In this document: positions 1 to 11,300 of the stretch, piece after piece
How positions within the stretch are numbered: position 1 is the first letter of the stretch
Layout of the letters: each line of letters starts with the position of its first letter
DNA from: Clitoria ternatea
Taxonomy: Eukaryota; Streptophyta; Magnoliopsida; Fabales; Fabaceae
DNA: 64,000 nt
Direction: 5' to 3'
Assembly (NCBI GenBank): GCA_037962975.1
Contig: CM075670.1
Span: 147,192,501-147,256,500, forward strand
Notes under the pieces: model-generated
Seen by the model: the letters and a program-made list of their open reading frames with translations, nothing else
Database searches by the model: none
What the model was told of the DNA's origin: nothing
Translations under genes and position numbers: made by a program

Positions 1-591
1 AGTCTTGGTGGATTGTCATAACAAGATGGTGATATTCTCGACTTCGAATGCTGAAGACTTCGATGTGTAAGGTATCTCTCACTTCTTATAATGTTCTGCA
101 TGGTTGATGGGAATGGTACTTCCCAATCTTGGGAAATCCCTATTGTTTTGGAGTTTCTCGATGTTTTCCGGATGAGATTCCTGGATTGCCTCCTCCACGT
201 GAAGTAGAATTTTCTATTGACGTTATTCCTAGTGCTGAACCTATTTCCAGAGCTCCTTATAGGATGTCTCCTATGGAGTTGGCTGAATTGAAGAAGCAAG
301 TCAAGGAATTACTCGAACGGGAGTTTATTCACCCAAGTGTGTCTCCTTGGGGTGCTCCTATGCTATTGGTGAAAAAAGAAGGATGGGAGCATGAGATTGT
401 GCGTTGACTATCGCCAACTTAACAAGCTAACTATCAAGAACAAATATCCTCTCCCTCGCATTGACGACCTTTTGGATCAATTGAAGGGTGCCGTTGTATT
501 CTCTAAGATTGACTTACATTCCGGATATCACCAAATTCAGGTGAAGACTGAAGACATTCCTAAAATTACTTTCCGAACATGATATGGACAC
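1..591 (+). pseudogene. T1 pol, N-terminal part of reverse transcriptase (broken)
   Basis: Encodes the start of a Ty3/gypsy reverse transcriptase. Visible are the GLPPPREVEFSID region, APYRMSPMELAELKKQ, the HPSVSPWGAP block, a CVDYRQLNKLT block, and the palm segment FSKIDLHSGYHQI. The frame is broken about three times: a lost base near 170 within the DVFPDE block, an extra base near 382 just before the CVDYR block, and TGA at 580-582, probably from CGA (Arg). At 592 the gene is cut by element L, and the next codons (YEYVVMPFG) resume at 13613. Catalytic residues lie in the second part. It cannot make protein. The first ~130 bases look like degraded upstream pol coding in shifting frames. Confidence 0.88.
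587..591. repeat. Left target-site duplication of element L (GACAC)
   Basis: GACAC at 587-591 directly precedes the LTR terminus TGTAACACC (592) and is repeated exactly at 13608-13612 after the other terminus GGTGTTACA. Removing L and one copy restores the pol reading across the junction, which proves an insertion. Confidence 0.97.
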
Positions 592-1429
592 TGTAACACC
601 CCTGATTTCCTGTACTCGAATCTCAATGTGATCGTCATAAATAATATAAATGCGAGTAAATTTTTCGCGTTCCAAACTAAGTTCAGCATCACACCAAAAC
701 TCGAATCACAGAAAAACCAAAGTGTACAATTTTAACACATTAAACCTGGATCTATAACTAGTTCGCCCATAAAGGTATACAAAAATAATAGAGTATACAG
801 CGGAAGAATGTGTATACCGGGCACACACCCAGTCCCATATATGACGATATGAGAAAAGGCTAGGCTAGCAGGCAATGGCATAATTATAAGCCTATTAAAC
901 AACCACCTCTTACACAATTACATATATTTATTCATCATCCATCTATTCAAGGGATTATCTTGTACATACTTAAAATCTCTAAATCATCTATATCATCATA
1001 CACAATTTATTCATTACACATGAATTCATAAATGATGCCGGCCAAGGCACTTCCTCTACCACTATTTACCTTCACCCAAGTTTGATCTTTAAATCCGAAT
1101 TTGTCCCATGGTAACCTGCATCACAATGCTAAAAAGGAGACCACATGGGAGAGTGAGTTATACATTCAAAATGACGAATAATATATATATTGTGATCATG
1201 TGTATATGCATACAAACATCATGTGTGCTTTACTATCAAAACATTAAATTATCATTTAGTCATTATCTCACTATCACAATAGCATACCAGCCTCATGAAT
1301 CGTAATTCATATCATAAATAAGCACAACATATACATAATCACTAACACTGTCACTTTGCTACTTATCAACAAGAGCATTCACAATCATTATTCTTATCAA
1401 TTCATTATATCTTTAATCAATACCTCCTC

Positions 1430-1910
1430 GCAAGGGGTTTCTCAACACTCGTGGTCATCCCATTTCAAATGCATATGCAACGGATCCGATTTCATATCAC
1501 GGGTGATCGCAACCACCATAATCAATCAATCATAATCATTGGTTTCCCGCCTCGTAAGGGGTACTCCCTATAGCAGCCTCGCAAGGAGCTTTCTCGTCAT
1601 CGCAACCACGTTTAACAATCCTCATAGGTTTCCTGCCTCGCAAGGGGTACTCCCGCCTCATGATCGCAACCATGGGCATCATAGGTGCTCGCAAGCCCTT
1701 TATCATATCAAATACCAAGTGATCGCAACCACTGGCTCATCATCATACAATGGTCCCCACAGGGCCTTTCACATTCCATAATCAGGTGATCGTAACCACC
1801 ATTACCATATCATATCATCATCACATTGGTTTCCCGCCTCGCAAGGGGTACTCCCTTCATAGAATCCCGCAGGATCTTTCATCATTGTGATCGCAACCAC
1901 ATAATATCAA
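1430..1910 (-). repeat. Repeated CGCAACCAC / CCTCGCAAGGGG module in L LTR (left)
   Basis: On the plus strand TGATCGCAACCAC or close variants occur about six times, alternating with GTTTCCCGCCTCGCAAGGGG units (near 1541, 1627 and 1829). The right LTR has the same module at 9190-9680. It is an island of higher GC in AT-rich LTR sequence. It occupies the place held in T1 and T2 by the CCGCCGATG-type GC-rich module. Confidence 0.75.
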
Positions 1911-3540
1911 TGCTATGCCATGCCATGAATGCAAAATGCAACAATGCATATGCTCAATAACAACCTCACAAGGATATCTCACCCTCTCAGTTAGGGGTAT
2001 ATTATATATTTTAGTTTTAACATCAATGGCGTATAAATATTCACAAGGCCCCTCAAGGTACATCATTCAAATAATTGGCATTCAATGGCCACAAACACCA
2101 CTCATAACAATCCACACATGAATATCAAAGGTATAGCACACATAATAATATCAATCCACACATAAAATCATTCGAGGCATATTCACCATTCACATATTTG
2201 GCAATCATCATGGCCTTACACACATACAAGTCAACTACTTGTATCCACCGCTAGAATGTCATAATATTTCATTTTATCTATCAATATCCTTATATATATT
2301 CATTGGGGGATTTCCAACCCAACACAAGAGTATCATAATAATTTTCCATATTTATCAAGTTGCCATTCCAAACAATTCAATACATATACATGGCTAAGCA
2401 AGCATGAGTATCAATCACATACACAATCTCTATTAAATTTACTCATGCAATTTGAATGTTAACTCCTCTCCTACCTTAAGGGAAGAGCCGAACCATTCCA
2501 ATGCTCCAAGAGCTCCTTAGCACCCTTCGGAATACGATCTACATATTATACATATACACTCATACAATTAATAAGCCATTACAAGGCATTCCTCATAGTT
2601 TTAGACATTTTCTAGCTTATCATCAAGTCTTAGACTTGTTAAATACTAAGTTATATAATTGTATTAGGCTTCGGGAATTCCTTTCCCAAAGTCAAGATCC
2701 TTTAGATCATAAATGCCAACTAACCAAACAACTGCTACCAATACTCATTAATCACCATCAATAGCCATCTTCCATCATTAATATCCTTCCCCAATGTAAT
2801 TAAACATACATTTTACTCTCCTTTCACACTTCCCCCAATTTATTAAAGTTAGGGTTTTACCAAAACCCATCAACATCATAATTGCTCATTTATTTTCCAC
2901 CCATCCAAATATTAATTCATGCATCTCCATAATAACCCACTATTAAAGTCATAATAACAACACCCCACCTAGGGTTTCCTCACTTTAAAGCTCTCCTAAC
3001 AACCTATATGCCATAAACACTCCCACAAATACATAGGACCCAACATCTAGGGCATAAAACTTATAAAGAATGGTGGAGAACTTACCTCACCCAAGAGCCA
3101 ACATTGGGCTTCCCATAAAGGGAGAAATCCTTACGGAAATAGAGTGGGAGAAAGGGAGGAGTTCCAGCATAAGCTTCTCCTTCAAGCATCCATAAAATGA
3201 AAATGGTGAAGGAGGAGAAGACACTCCACACGGCTTGGGTTTTTGGAGAGAAGAAAAGAGGATATGGAGAACAGCATGAAGAAGACGAAGAAGAATAATG
3301 AAGAAAGGTGGGGAAGAAGTGACGTGAAAGGTAGAAAGAAAGTGAGAGTTTTTGTCTTAATAATTGTTTCCCTTTAAAATATCTCACTATTACCTCATAA
3401 TTAAAAATGGCAGTCCAATAATCCATCATGCCATGTTATATTTACTTTAATATCCTTTTATATCCTTAGAACCAAGTAAAAGAAGGGTCCACATAGTTAA
3501 ACTGAGAGAAAAGGGAAGACACACGCAAACAGGGTATCAC

Positions 3541-3682
3541 CCGCTCAAGCGAAACCCACATTCGCTTGAGCGAGACAGCTCCATCTCGCATAAGCCTCTC
3601 CATTCGCACAGGAGAAATAACCCCAGTACCTGTTTCCACACTCACTCGCCTGAGCGAGGTATTAATTCGCTTAAGCGAATCT
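3541..3682. repeat. Palindrome array, second block of L LTR (left)
   Basis: Contains CGCTCAAGCG (3542), TCGCTTGAGCGAG (3562), CTCGCCTGAGCGAG (near 3645) and the perfect palindrome TCGCTTAAGCGA (3667-3678). It is duplicated in the right LTR at about 11310-11455. Most copies keep self-complementarity even when the core varies. Confidence 0.85.
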
Positions 3683-3737
3683 AACCAGAAATCATCTTTC
3701 CCAGCACTCAGGTTTCTGTTGGCAGGATTCCTTAAAA

Positions 3738-5110
3738 TCGACCCAATATTAATTCGATTTTCACTCGGCAAACTTCAACTAAATCCGAGTCATCTCACAC
3801 TCGGCTTCCCACTTGACATAACAATCTAAACCGATCCACTTTCCATTCAACCAAGACATTTTGGGCCGACTCATACTCATATAGTCTCTCACTCGACAAT
3901 TTCAATCCAATCCGAGTCATCTCAATCAACCCTTCACTCGGTAATTTCTCTAAAACTGACCCATCACTTATTGGGTCTTCCACTCGGTAAATGAGGGGCA
4001 TCCCACTCGGAATCCCAAATCCTTCCTCACTCAGAATATTTGCTTGTCAACACCACTCTGTGTATCACAACTATAAGTCACTCGAAATGTATTCCACATT
4101 CACCACTCGGTATATTTCCATATTTCTCACTCGGAGAATACGCAGACCTTCCTTCACTCAGAAGGGGTCTCCACAATCATACTCCACTCGGAATATTCCA
4201 GCCAGATTCACTCGGCATATGATATCTTACTCACTCGGGGAATTCATTAAGTCTCACCCGGACTTGTTCAGATCCTAACCACTCGGAGTATATAGTCTTA
4301 TTCACTCGGATTATATATATATTTCCTACACTTAGGATACAGTCCAATCTAAACCATTACAACAACTCTCCCTTGGAAGAGGATCACTCGGAATTCCACT
4401 CGGGAATATCTAAACCCATCCCACTCAGGGTTTACTCATGCTTTTTCACCCGGGAAAAGGCCACACAAGGATCACTCGGGAAATTCTCCCATCTAATCCT
4501 ACACCGAATGGGTTCATCAATGGCAATTCTCTAAAAATCCATTTAAGTATTCTCCACTCGGAAAAGAAGGACAAACATCATAGCCTCACTCGGAATTGGA
4601 TCCAAGCCTCCTATATTTCTCTCGGAATTCATCAACTTATAATTATTCACCCAACATCATTCATATTCCAGTCGGTAAGAAGCATCAAATCAACATAAAT
4701 CCCTTATGTATATATGTATATTCTCATAAATACAAACCTGTCCACAAATCCAATCTACCGACCCACATATATAATCATACACTCGGAATACTTATTGCTT
4801 TCACACTCACTCAGGATTCTACTCGGATAAACAATTCAAAGGCTGACTTCCTTTGTTTTTCCCACGAGTGAAGTCATTCCAAAATACTTCTGGACAACAT
4901 ACCCCACTCGGTGCCATTTCCACTTGGAATTACACTCATAGAGAGACTTCCCTCGGAATGAGTTACCTTTAACTCGGATACTTCCACTCGGAACACAACT
5001 GCTCAGAATTTCACACAGAAACCCTCTCACTCAGAATTTTATCTACTCCCTCACTCGGAGGGTTCTGCCTTGACAAGGCCACTCGGAATTTCACTCGGAA
5101 ATTCACAACA
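3738..5110 (-). repeat. CACTCGGA interspersed array in L LTR (left)
   Basis: Dozens of CACTCGG(A/G) octamers at irregular spacing of about 15-50 bp in otherwise AT-rich sequence. In the sense orientation of the element they read TCCGAGTG. The matching array in the right LTR covers about 11510-12880. Spacing is too irregular and the unit too short for a CRISPR or ordinary satellite. Confidence 0.85.
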
Positions 5111-5229
5111 TCACAAAATTATTTTCTAAGGTTTTTACTCAAGGGAAATCTCGTTCAAAATCCCACACACTCACCATATACTTACCACACTCGGTCTAGT
5201 ACAACTGTACCAGTCACACCTGAGTGAGC

Positions 5230-5590
5230 ATCACCCAGCTTTCATACTTCCACTTTCGCTCAAGCTACTCACATTCGCTTGGGCGAAGAAAGATCCAGTG
5301 ACCAATTCCTCACTGGCTCGCTCAAGCTGATCCCTCACTTGCTTGGGCGAATGCCATTTCTCAGACCCTTCGCTTGGGCGAGACTCCATTCGCTTGAGCG
5401 AATTTCCTCTAGAGAGCAAACACTGATACTGCGAATCCCTTCCAGAGAGCAACACTGATACATAGGCAATTTCGCTTGAGCGAAATTAACCTTCGCCTGA
5501 GTGAAAATTGCCCAGAAACCATAAGGCCAACACAGGAAATCCTCGCCTGGGCGAGATCCCTTCTCGCTCGGGCAAGACTATCAACACAGA
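5230..5590. repeat. Palindrome array, first block of L LTR (left)
   Basis: Series of CGCTCAAGC, TTCGCTTGGGCGA, TTCGCTTGAGCGAA, TCGCTTGAGCGAAA and CTCGCCTGGGCGAG units, many within 20-40 bp of each other. The copy in the right LTR is at about 13020-13350. Variants in one arm are often matched by the other arm. Confidence 0.85.
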
Positions 5591-5838
5591 GGCAGGAAAC
5601 GCAGATTTCACACAGTCCAACTTATGAAACTTCATCATAAGCCAATTTAATCATATCCATGCTATCATATACATCATATAAGACATATATAACTTGTTCC
5701 TAAGCATTCTCACTCAGAATTCCTCATTATAAATCAAATTAGATTTATTCCACATATTCTCACCCATCTTCCTCAATAAGCATCAACTATTTGCCATTCA
5801 CATTAATTATTCATTTTCATAAAATTCGAGGTGTTACA

Positions 5839-5856
5839 ATTCACCCCACCTAAAAA
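5839..5856 (-). other. Polypurine tract of L
   Basis: Minus strand reads CTTTTTAGGTGGGGTGAAT directly before TGTAACACC. It is the plus-strand priming site for reverse transcription. Upstream, TTCGAGGACAAAATTC matches the 3' end of T1 pol and its PPT at 16065-16099. Confidence 0.85.
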
Positions 5857-8347
5857 GAATTTTGTCCTCGAAATTCAACATCAATTCCCATGACACAAGG
5901 CCATACCTCAGGCCACACATCAACAAGATTTAACAACACTATAAAATGACCTTGGACTTCTTAAAGTCCATCAAGACATGTTCATCTCAGACCATCATTC
6001 CTAACAAAATTTCTACATCAAGCATGTCATATATTATCAATTACAACTTATCCAACAGAGCTCGTATGTTCATACTCAGTATGACCAGATAGGCTCAGTA
6101 CATTCACCATAAGCAGCTACAATCCCTACACTTGCCCGGCCTATGTGTTGCTGCATCCGACATACAGGAAGGCGTCCCAATCCTGTAGTGGTTACCACAA
6201 ACACATAAAGTCGGTGCATAAGTGCATGTTGCCACAATGCCTATGGCATGTAAGACCATATCGGGACCAGTACCTCGTATTCCCATTGCTTATATTGGTT
6301 ACATATATTCAAACGATACCAGTTTATGTAAGACTTGGTGACAATCCTCACCAGTCCATAACCAAAATACTCATATTTCATCATCATTATATAGATAATT
6401 TGGCATCCATCATGCCATATCAATCAATAAATATTGTTTAACATCATAATAAATCAATGTATTAACCATAATTCTTCCATCATCACAAGGTAAATACCCT
6501 ATCTTTGGGTTTTATTCATCCAAATCCATGCTCAATTAATCCAAAATTCTTGTCTTACTTTCATATTTGCTGGCTATAAATCAATTCGAACCTTAAAAGA
6601 TTCATCAAACTCTTATCAAATAGGCTACATAATCAAATAATGAGCTTTCACATTAGGTATTCTCTTTACAGATCACAATTAAGGCTCATAAACTAAACAT
6701 ATAACTCACATTATATCATATCATTATGTGGTTTCTATCACCAATATAGCACCCTTCAAATAAAATAGGGAGTAATGACATGGTTAAATTTCTATTCATC
6801 AACTCACGATCACAATTGACATCTCTAAATCACATCATCATCTATACTTGATCCATTGATCATAATTTCTAAGGCACAGAATTTAGCTCGAGAGCACATC
6901 GTAAATTCATATACCATAATCAATTCTAATCATACCCTAAGTTCAACATCATTATTCATTAATCATCAAGGGTTACCTAGCACCCATTGTGGAGTTCTCA
7001 CACACCACACAACATCATTAGATATGGCTCACAAAACAACATAGAGCCTAGATCGCCATAGGGTCCAATTTAATTAATTCTCTACAATAATTGATCATAC
7101 AAGATCATACCAAATCCATCTAGGTCATCACACCTAGTGGGTCATAATTAAATAACTCCTTCACTCAGTTTTCACACATCAACACCGAGACACAATCTCA
7201 ATCTAATAGGTATTCGATTTCACATTTAATCATTTATCACATATTCAAATTCCCAATCTAGGGAAATACAACAAATCACTTATATCATATAACATGTAGG
7301 GTTCTTGTGCCAAGGATACAAAATCCATCCTTCACAAATGGCACAACCAAACATTTAAATTCAAACATACCCATACTAAGGAATTACTCAATATTATTCA
7401 TTCATTCAACCCAAGCATATAAGTTTCATTTTATTTAACAAACATTCTTTGGCTAAACGCCACAAGCACAATGCATATAAGAAATCTAATCATAATTCAT
7501 ATTCCAAGTGCATATGCACATCAAGATCTTAACATATATGGTCTACTACCATATCAATTTCTTTCTCAATATCTCCTATCCGTAATTAACATACGACATA
7601 GGTCCATCATTAAATCAATATATACATATCATATCCATGATCAACACATGGCATCAAATCATCATCATATCAATTCATATTTCATATCTCATATTCACAT
7701 CGCAATATTTCATTTCCATGATTAACATTCAATCATGGATTCATCATCAATTAATTTGCATTATATATATCAACATTAATGCACAATTATAATATATTCG
7801 TCATTCGAAGGTAATAGGGTAAGGAACTTGGCCGGTCTTACACAATACATACATCCATCATATGTCAAGAAATTTTATTCATTCCTATTCAATTCCACAA
7901 GTCATTCATGATTATCAATGAGCAACTAGGCTCCACAAATTTATCATATAACCCCAATGATAAAGGGTATACTTCCCATAGTCAATAACCACATCTTATA
8001 AATCACAATCTCACAAAAGTCCTGATTGAGCACCAATCCCAGCTCAACTTTAACCATTCACGATAATTCCTCAATAAGCAAATATGCCCTATAATCAATT
8101 CACAATTCCTAGACACTTAGTACATCATAGGTCCACGTAAGGCAATAAAACATAATATCATTCTCAAGATAATTATCATTCTTAATTCTATACCAACATC
8201 CAGATCTCAATAATGAGCATCCCGCTCCAAAAATCATCTTAAAAGTCTCACCATTGCGAAATCATCCTCTAGCCATTCATAATATCAATTATCATAAAGC
8301 AATCATGCTCGGGTAGTAACCAATAATTCTTATTCAGAACAACATAT

Positions 8348-8359
8348 GCTCTGATACCA
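8348..8359 (-). other. Primer binding site of L (tRNA-iMet type)
   Basis: Minus strand reads TGGTATCAGAGC, three bases from the 5' LTR end at 8363. This is the usual primer site of plant LTR elements complementary to the 3' end of initiator tRNA-Met. It fixes the orientation of L. Confidence 0.93.
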
Positions 8360-8362
8360 CCT

Positions 8363-11300
8363 TGTAACACCCCTGATTTCCTGTACTCGAATCTCGATGT
8401 GATCGTCATAAATAATATAAATGCGAGTGAATTTTTCGCGTTCCAAACTAAGTTCAGCATCACAACGAAACTCGAATCATAGAAAAACCAAAGTGTACAA
8501 TTTTATACATTAAACCTGGATCTATAACTAGTTCGCCCATAAAGGTATACAAAAATAATAGAGTATACAGTGGAAGAATGTGTATACCGGGCACACGCCC
8601 AGTCCCATATATGACGATATGAGAAAAGGCTAGGCTAGCAGGCAATGGCATAATTATAAGCCTATTAAACAACCACCTCTTACACAATTACATATATTTA
8701 TTCATCATCCATCTATTCAAGGGATTATCTTGTACATACTTAAAATCTCTAAATCATCTATATCATCATACACAATTTATTCATTACACATGAATTCATA
8801 AATGATGCCGGCCAAGGCAGTTCCTCTACCACTATTTACCTTCACCCAAGTTTGATCTTTAAATCCGAATTTGTCCCATGGTAACCTGCATCACAATGCT
8901 AAAAAGGAGACCACATGGGAGAGTGAATTATACATTCAAAATGACGAATAATATATATATTGTGATCATGTGTATATGCATACAAACATCATGTATGCTT
9001 TACTATCAAAACATTAAATTATCATTGAGTCATTATCTCACTATCACAATAGCATACCAGCCTTATGAATCGCAATTCATATCATAAATAAGCACAACAT
9101 ATACATAATCACTAACACTGTCACTTTGCCACTTATCAACAAGAGCATTCACAATCATTATTCTTATCAATTCATTATATCTTTAATCAATACCTCCTCG
9201 CAAGGGGTTTCTCAACACTCGTGGTCATCCCATTTCAAATGCATATGCAATGGATCCGATTTCATATCACGGGTGATCGCAACCACCATAATCAATCAAT
9301 CATAATCATTGGTTTCCCGCCTCGCAAGGGGTACTCCATATAGCAGCCTCGCAAGGAGCTTTCTCGTGATCGCAACCACGTTTAACAATGCTCATAGGTT
9401 TCCCGCCTCGCAAGGGGTACTCCCGCCTCATGATCGCAACCATGGGCATCATAGGTGCTCGCAAGCCCTTTATCATATCAAATACCAAGTGATCGCAACC
9501 ACTGGCTCATCATCATAGAATGGTCCCCGCATGGCCTTTCACATTCCATAATCAGGTGATCGCAACCACCATTACCATATCATATCATCATCACATTGGT
9601 TTCCCGCCTCGCAAGGGGTACTCCCTTCATAGAATCCCGCAGGATCTTTCATCATTGTGATCGCAACCACATAATATCAATGCTATACCATGCCATGAAT
9701 GCAAAATACAACAATGCATATGCTCAATAACAACCTCACAAGGATATCTCACCCTCTCAGTTAGGGGTATATTATATATTTCAGTTTTAACATTGATGGC
9801 GTATAAATATACACAAGGCCCCTCAAGGCACATCATTTAAATAATTGGCATTCAATGGCCACAAACACCACTCATAACAATCCACACATGAATATCAAAG
9901 GCATAGCACACATAATAATATCAATCTACACATAAAATCATTCAAGGCATATTCACCATTCACATATTTGGCAATCATCATGGCCTTACACACATACAAG
10001 TCAACTACTTGTATCCACCGCTAGAATGTCATAATATTTCATTTTATCTCTCAATATCCTTATATATATTCATTGGGGGATTTCCAACCCAACACAAGAG
10101 TATCATAATAATTTTCCATATTTATCAAGTTGCCATTCCAAACAATTCAATACATATACATGGCTATGCAAGCATGAGTATCAATCACATACACAATCTC
10201 TATTAAATTTACTCATGCAATTTGAATGTTAACTCCTCTTCTACCTTAAAGGAGGAGCTGAACCATTCCAATGCTCCAAGAGCTCCTTAGCACCCTTCGG
10301 AATACGATCTACATATTATACATATACACTCATACAATTAATAAGCCATTACAAGGTATTCCTTATAGTTTTAGACATTTTCTAGCTTATCATCAAGTCT
10401 TAGACTTGTTAAATACTAAGTTATATAATTGTATTAGGCTTCGGGAATTCCTTTCCCAAAGTCAAGATCCTTTAGATCATAAATGCCAACTAACCAAACA
10501 ACTGCTACCAATACTCATTAATCACCATCAATAGCCATCTTCCATCATTAATATCCTTCCCCAATGTCATTAAATATACATTTTACTCTCCTTTCACACT
10601 TCCCCTAATTTATTAAAGTTAGGGTTTTACCAAAACCCATCAACATCATAATTGCTCATTTATTTTCCACCCATCCAAATATTAATTCATGTATCTCTAT
10701 AATAACCCACTATTAAAGTCATAATAACAACACCCCACCTAAGGTTTCCTCACTTTAAAGCTCTCCTAACAACCTATATGCCATAAACACTCCCACAAAT
10801 ACATAGGACCCAACATCTAGGGCATAAAACTTATAAAGAATGGTGGAGAACTTACCTCACCCAAGAGCCAACATTGGGCTTCCCATAAAGGGAGAAATCC
10901 TTACGGAAATAGAGTGGGAGAAAGGGAGGAGTTCCAGCATAAGCTTCTCCTTCAAGCATCCATAAAATGAAAATGGTGAAGGAGGTGAAGACACTCCACA
11001 CGGCTTGGGTTTTTGGAGAGAAGAAAAGAGGATATGGAGAACAGCATGAAGAAGACGAAGAAGAATGATGAAGAAATAAGGGGAAGAAGTGACGTGAAAG
11101 GTAGAAAGAAAGTGAGAGTTTTTGTCTTAATAATTGTTTCCCTTTAAAATATCTCACTATTACCTCATAATTAAAAATGGCAGTCCAATAATCCATCATG
11201 CCATGTTATATTTACTTTAATATCCTTTTATATCCTTAGAACCAAGTAAAAGAAGGGTCCACATAGTTAAACCGAGAGAAAAGGGAAGACACACGCAAAC

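Larger units (their letters stand above)
592..5838 (-). repeat. L 3' LTR (left copy)
   Basis: 5247-bp LTR, nearly colinear with 8363-13607. In sense (minus) order it carries: a first palindrome array (5590-5230), a long CCGAGTG array (5110-3738), a second palindrome array (3682-3541), a pyrimidine-rich leader ending at a splice-donor-like GAGGTAAGTT (near 3085), a module of repeated CGCAACCAC and CCCGCCTCGCAAGGGG units (1910-1430), an acceptor-like CTCCTTTTTAG near 1130, a GCCTTGGCCGGC box (near 1040) and the terminus at 592. No credible protein is encoded. In stretches compared by eye it differs from the other copy by roughly 2-4 percent, mostly transitions, so the insertion is young on the scale of this window. 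Confidence 0.93.
5839..8362 (-). other. Non-coding interior of L
   Basis: 2.5 kb of AT-rich sequence between the two LTRs. No gag, protease, RT or integrase motif is visible in any frame; the longest open frames are under 100 codons and low in complexity. One slightly GC-richer island lies at about 6090-6280. AACTTGGCCGGTC near 7829 resembles the CCTTGGCCGGC box of the LTRs. Packaging and dimerisation signals would be expected here, near the PBS end, but I cannot identify them. Apart from that I see nothing specific. Confidence 0.85.

Noticed and set aside
3738..5110. CACTCGGA repeats considered as a CRISPR-like array
   Set aside because: Unit is 8 bp, spacing irregular, eukaryotic LTR context, no cas genes.
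6145..6441. 98-codon frame in the L interior
   Set aside because: No domain, AT-driven composition, overlapping frames on the other strand of equal length.
10852..11199. 115-codon minus-strand frame conserved in both L LTRs (also 3082-3429)
   Set aside because: Conservation is explained by the recent common origin of the LTRs. The text is low-complexity (Ser, Phe, Leu runs from a pyrimidine-rich leader) and crosses the donor-like site. No homology recognised.
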